64,000 bases of DNA from Allomyces macrogynus ATCC 38327 (taxonomy: Eukaryota > Blastocladiomycota > Blastocladiomycetes > Blastocladiales > Blastocladiaceae): the NCBI GenBank assembly GCA_000151295.1, contig GG745328.1, forward strand, positions 632,327 through 696,326, read 5' to 3'. Shown in pieces: positions 60,603-64,000 of this stretch. A program made the position numbers and the translations under genes. Position 1 is the stretch's first letter. Each line of letters begins with the position of its first letter. Under the pieces are notes generated by a model. That model searched no databases. It saw only the letters and a list, made by a program, of their open reading frames with translations, and was not told the origin of the DNA.

Positions 60603-63600
60603 ATGGCGTCGAGCGCACCAGCATCATTACCCTTCCAAGAGGATGTGATCGCGGGTACGCACGATGTCGCCATCGTCAAGATCGCTGATCCGGGCGACTG
60701 GTGGGCCACGATGGGCCACACGGTGTGCGGTGAACAGGTGAACAATCACAACTGACCACCACCATCGCTTCGCTCCTGTTTCGAATCCCTGCTCGGTCAA
60801 TCAGGCAATGTCGCCGGCCTTGCGATCCGCCTCGGCATCTCTTCGCTCGTCGGTGTCGCCGGCGTGTTCCTCTTCCAGTACGTCTCCCGGTCGGTTACGT
60901 ACCACCACCACCACCACCCCCGTCTGTTTCTCTGACCATGCCGTGCGCCCCCCTCTCCGCAGGACTCTCCGCCGCCGCACCTCGCGCCTCGTCCAACCCA
61001 ATGCGGTCCTCGGGGCGTCCGCCGCGTCCTCGCACCGACTCGCGCTCTGTTTCCCCGAAAATCCACTGCCCGACGCGCTCCCGCGCATTCCAATCGGCGG
61101 GTGGCGCGACTGGTTGGCCGCCATGGACGATATCTCGGACGCGCAAGTGCGCGCGAGTGTGGGCATGGACGCGCAGTTGCTCGTGCTCGCGTTCAACACG
61201 GTGCTCGGCGTGCTTCGCTGGGTCGCGCTCGCGGCCGTGCTGATGCTCGCCATGACAGTCACCGGGTGTAAGATGACGGGCCATGGCACTGCGCAGTGTA
61301 TGAACGTGTTCCCCGTCAGGTCGGTGCCGCTAGAACTGGTGCTGAATGAAAGTCCGCTCGCGGCGTGGGTACGTACTCCTCCTCCCTCGTCGGCGCGTTT
61401 CGTCTGTGGTTCGGATGACGCGTGGTTCGGTTCGGCTTGAGGGGGCGATATCAGTGGCTGACCATCCATCGCATCTACCGACCCATAGGGCACCGTCGCG
61501 CTCATGACCTTGACCGCTGCGTACGCGCTGCACCGGTTCCACCAGTTCTGGCACCACTACGTCCGCCTGCGTCAAGCCTACTTCCGGTCGGCCGACGCGT
61601 GCACCGCGCACGACGCGCGATGTCTCCTCGTCACGCACCTACCCCCGACCCTCGTGCACGACACGTATGCGCTCACGTCCGTCCTGCGCGCCGCGCACGT
61701 GCACCACTTCACTGCCGCCGACCTGGCTCGCACCGTGCCCACCTTGACCGACACTCTCGCGCGGCGCGCCGCGGCACTCGACCAACTCGAGCGCGCGGTC
61801 CTCGACCCAGACGCGCCGAGCATGCAAGTGCAGTTGCTCTGCGAGCAAATCGCGGCGTGGGACCAGGACATTGCCGCGGAGCGACAGTACGCGACCGGTG
61901 CTGCCGGCGGGGCCCGTGCGCTCCATGCGGCGTGGATTGAATTCGCTGACCCGGAAGATATGCACGAGGCGCATGCAGCGCTCGGCGGCGGGATGCACGA
62001 TCCGTTGCAGGTGCACCGCGCGCCGAAACCCGAGGACGTGATTTGGGACGCGCTGGATCGGGACCCCAAAAAGGTGCGCCGGGATACGGTGCGGTCTGTG
62101 GCGCTGGGGGTCGCGGGTTACTTGGTCTGGCTCGCGCCGTGCTTTCTGGCCGCGGCGGTCGCGCACCCGGACGCGCTCGCGCGGCAGTGGGGGTGGTGGG
62201 GTGGAGTCGTCAAAGACGCGCCAGTGTTTGCGGCAGTCGTGGTCGCGGGGATGCCGACGCTCTGGATTGCCGCGTTTGTCACGTTCGTCGTCACCAAGTG
62301 GGCCGAGACGGTCGCCGCGTGGCGCGGTGCGCACGCCAAAACGGTTCGCGCGCGGTACTACTTCACGGGCCTGGCCACGTTTGCGCTCGTCGGATTCGTA
62401 GGCGCGTTCACGATCATGACGGGTGTCTGGTCGTCCATGTCCGGGTCGCCGCTGGGCAACGTGAACTTGGCCCCGCTCAAGGGGGACGACGCGGATGCCG
62501 CGTGGTTCAAGTGGTTGCGCGACCAGACGCGCGACGGCGCCGCGTGGGTTCTGCAAGCGTTTGTCGTCAACGGCGCGTACTACACGTACTTGGCCATCAC
62601 CGTCGCGGGCTTGTTGCCGCTCGTCGACTTGGCCCGTGTCGGGCCCGTGATCCGGCTCATGGTCGGGAACAATGGCCGCCGTACCCCACGCGCGGCGCTC
62701 GATATCCTCCGGCCCGGATGGTTCCCGTGGCCGACGCGCGCGGCACTGCTCGTGTTCTGGTTCTTTGTGAGTGCGGCCTACGCATGGAGTCATCCGCTCG
62801 TCGCCGTCGTCGCCGTGGCCCTGATCACGATCCTCGACTCGACGACCAAGTGGCAGGTCCTCTACGTTCTGCCCAAATCGATCGACTCGCACGGCGAATA
62901 CGTCCCGACGTTGTACGGCTTCCTGCTCGTCTCCACGATCCTTGCGCAGCTGCTCTGCGCTATGTACCTGCAAACCGTCGCGCACGTGCGCGGTCCTGCG
63001 GCCGTCATGATGTTCTCGGCGCTTGTGTCGGCCATTGTCGCACACATTTCTTACTCCAAGTATTTGAGTGCGGCCAAGTACTTCCGCGAAGGGTTTGGTC
63101 CGTGGGACCCGAACGCATTGCGCAGACTCGCGCAGGCGCGCCGCCGGTCCGAGGCCGCGAATGACCTGGACCGCGTGTGGTGGACCGAGGGTGTGGCTGC
63201 GCCCCTGCCGTGTCCGTACGTCGAGGATCCGCACGCCGAGGCCGTGCTCGCGGGTTATTTTGAGGAACTCGCGCCGGTCGTCTCGGCCGAACACCAGCGC
63301 ACGGCCGCGCGCCGGCGTACGCGCGGCAGCCGTGATTTGGAGGACGGGTTTGGGATGGAAGGGCCGCCCGCACCGCCAACGTCGCCGGTCCCGCCCGAGG
63401 ACCAACAGAGTCCAGGTGGGAAGGGTGCATGGCACGAAAAAGTTCCCTTGGCCGCCGCCGCGGCGCTGCCGGCGGTCCCGACCACGAAAGCCGCGGTCGC
63501 TGCGGCCGAACCGACCGAGTACGACATGCTCGCGGGTGACCCGGACCTGCCGCAATACGACTTGGGTGCACCGCCGCCGGAAATCGATACGCCGCTGATG

Positions 63601-64000
63601 CACCCGACCGAGTCGGTCGCGCCGGACGGCACGGTCGTGATCGAATTGGGCGCGGCCGCACTCAGTTTGCCGCGGAACTTGCATCGCGGATCGACTGTCT
63701 CGGCGGCGTCGTCCAACGATTATTATTCTTCGGCATCGGCGTCGTCGTCGACGGCGTCGTCGCTCGCACGGCATCCGCCAAATCCGAATGCGCGGCGGTC
63801 GGTCGTGGGCGCGCCGCGCAGGGCGTCCACGCTCGATCGCAGTTCGACGGCGCACGCATCGCCGGGGTTGGAGCGGACGGTCTCGGCGCCGGTGTTGGAA
63901 CGGACCCCCACCGCGCGGCCGGCGAGTACGCCGCCGGCGGCGCCGGCGCCGGCGTCCCCACGAACGACGCAGTTGGACGATGCGGATATGGCGGATCTCG
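60603..64000 (+). CDS. OSCA/CSC1 (DUF221)-type mechanosensitive channel, 3' end outside window
   Basis: Exons 60603-60654, 60805-60877, 60963-61368 and 61489 to beyond 64000 join in phase; donors are GTACGC or GTACGT. The first helix LAIRLGISSLVGVAGVFLF is followed by GWRDWLAAMDDISDAQVRAS and a helix LLVLAFNTVLGVLRWVAL, the N-terminal block of the family. A third helix (TVALMTLTAAYALHRF) leads to the cytosolic domain that opens with RCLLVTHLPP and ends APKPEDVIWDALDRDPKKVR, a strong family mark. The pore region (62090-63080) has about eight helices, for example GFLLVSTILAQLLCAMYL. The tail is disordered. Members are osmosensitive or mechanically gated ion channels or lipid scramblases in the plasma membrane or vacuole. 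The frame is open to the window edge. Confidence 0.92.

Noticed and set aside
61639..63855. A 738-codon minus-strand frame
   Set aside because: It is the antisense of the OSCA-type gene, rich in Arg/Gly/His with no motif, while the plus strand has clear helices and family motifs.

Overview
The window looks like nuclear DNA from a GC-rich, intron-rich fungus. It carries a chitin synthase, a chromodomain-bearing Ty3-type retrotransposon and a class II tRNA-Leu. Protein genes are split by short introns with donors mostly of the form GTGCGT, GTACGT or GTCCGT. The base composition, the gene style and a family of F-box-like/leucine-rich-repeat genes would fit an early-diverging (zoosporic, for example blastocladialean) fungus, but that placement is inference; no marker gene here settles it.

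Layout. 1-5 kb: three tandem F-box-like/LRR genes on the minus strand, one intact and two decayed. 5.8-6.4 kb: a 73-residue zf-met2/SERF-type zinc-finger gene in four exons, the first being only the ATG. 7.8-7.9 kb: tRNA-Leu(UAA) and a decayed tandem copy. 8-11.6 kb: a USP48-type deubiquitinase with two frame breaks. 11.8-13 kb: a divergent tRNA-dihydrouridine-synthase-like gene. 14.8-19 kb: an AT-hook protein and an apoptosis-inducing-factor oxidoreductase. 19.5 kb: an orphan duplicate of the chitin synthase 3' end. 20.2-24.2 kb: a proline-rich protein ending in a SUMO-interaction-like motif, then a multi-exon C2H2 protein. 25-28.5 kb: chitin synthase (8 exons), head-to-head with a seven-helix membrane protein (29.5-31.3 kb). 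32.2-33 kb: ribosomal protein S29. 33.8-37.6 kb: the ER-associated-degradation subunit Hrd3/SEL1L. 37.8-41.4 kb: a dead and an intact F-box-like gene. 41.5-47.5 kb: an intact Ty3/chromovirus element with apparently identical 169-bp LTRs and a GAGGC target duplication, landed just upstream of the intact F-box-like gene. 47.8-50.3 kb: two decayed aldo-keto reductases. 50.7-54 kb: SPT5. 54.7-56.5 kb: an NmrA-like Rossmann protein. 56.9-57.3 kb: a 68-residue complex I subunit (NDUFA3/9.5 kDa type) in three small exons. 58.6-59.5 kb: a four-helix membrane protein. 60.6 kb to the end: an OSCA/CSC1-type channel running off the edge.

The genes do not form one pathway. Most are single-copy housekeeping genes (translation, Pol II elongation, ERAD, respiratory chain, ubiquitin removal, cell wall). 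The fast-changing parts are the F-box-like/LRR family, the aldo-keto reductase pair, the transposon and the orphan gene fragments. The most unusual items are an intron that appears to be made from a coding repeat (20535-20690), two GC-AG introns sharing the donor GCACGT, and frame breaks in otherwise conserved genes (USP48, SPT5, aldo-keto reductases), which are either real decay or assembly indels. Exon boundaries were derived by hand from reading frame, splice-site form and family resemblance; no search or RNA evidence was available.
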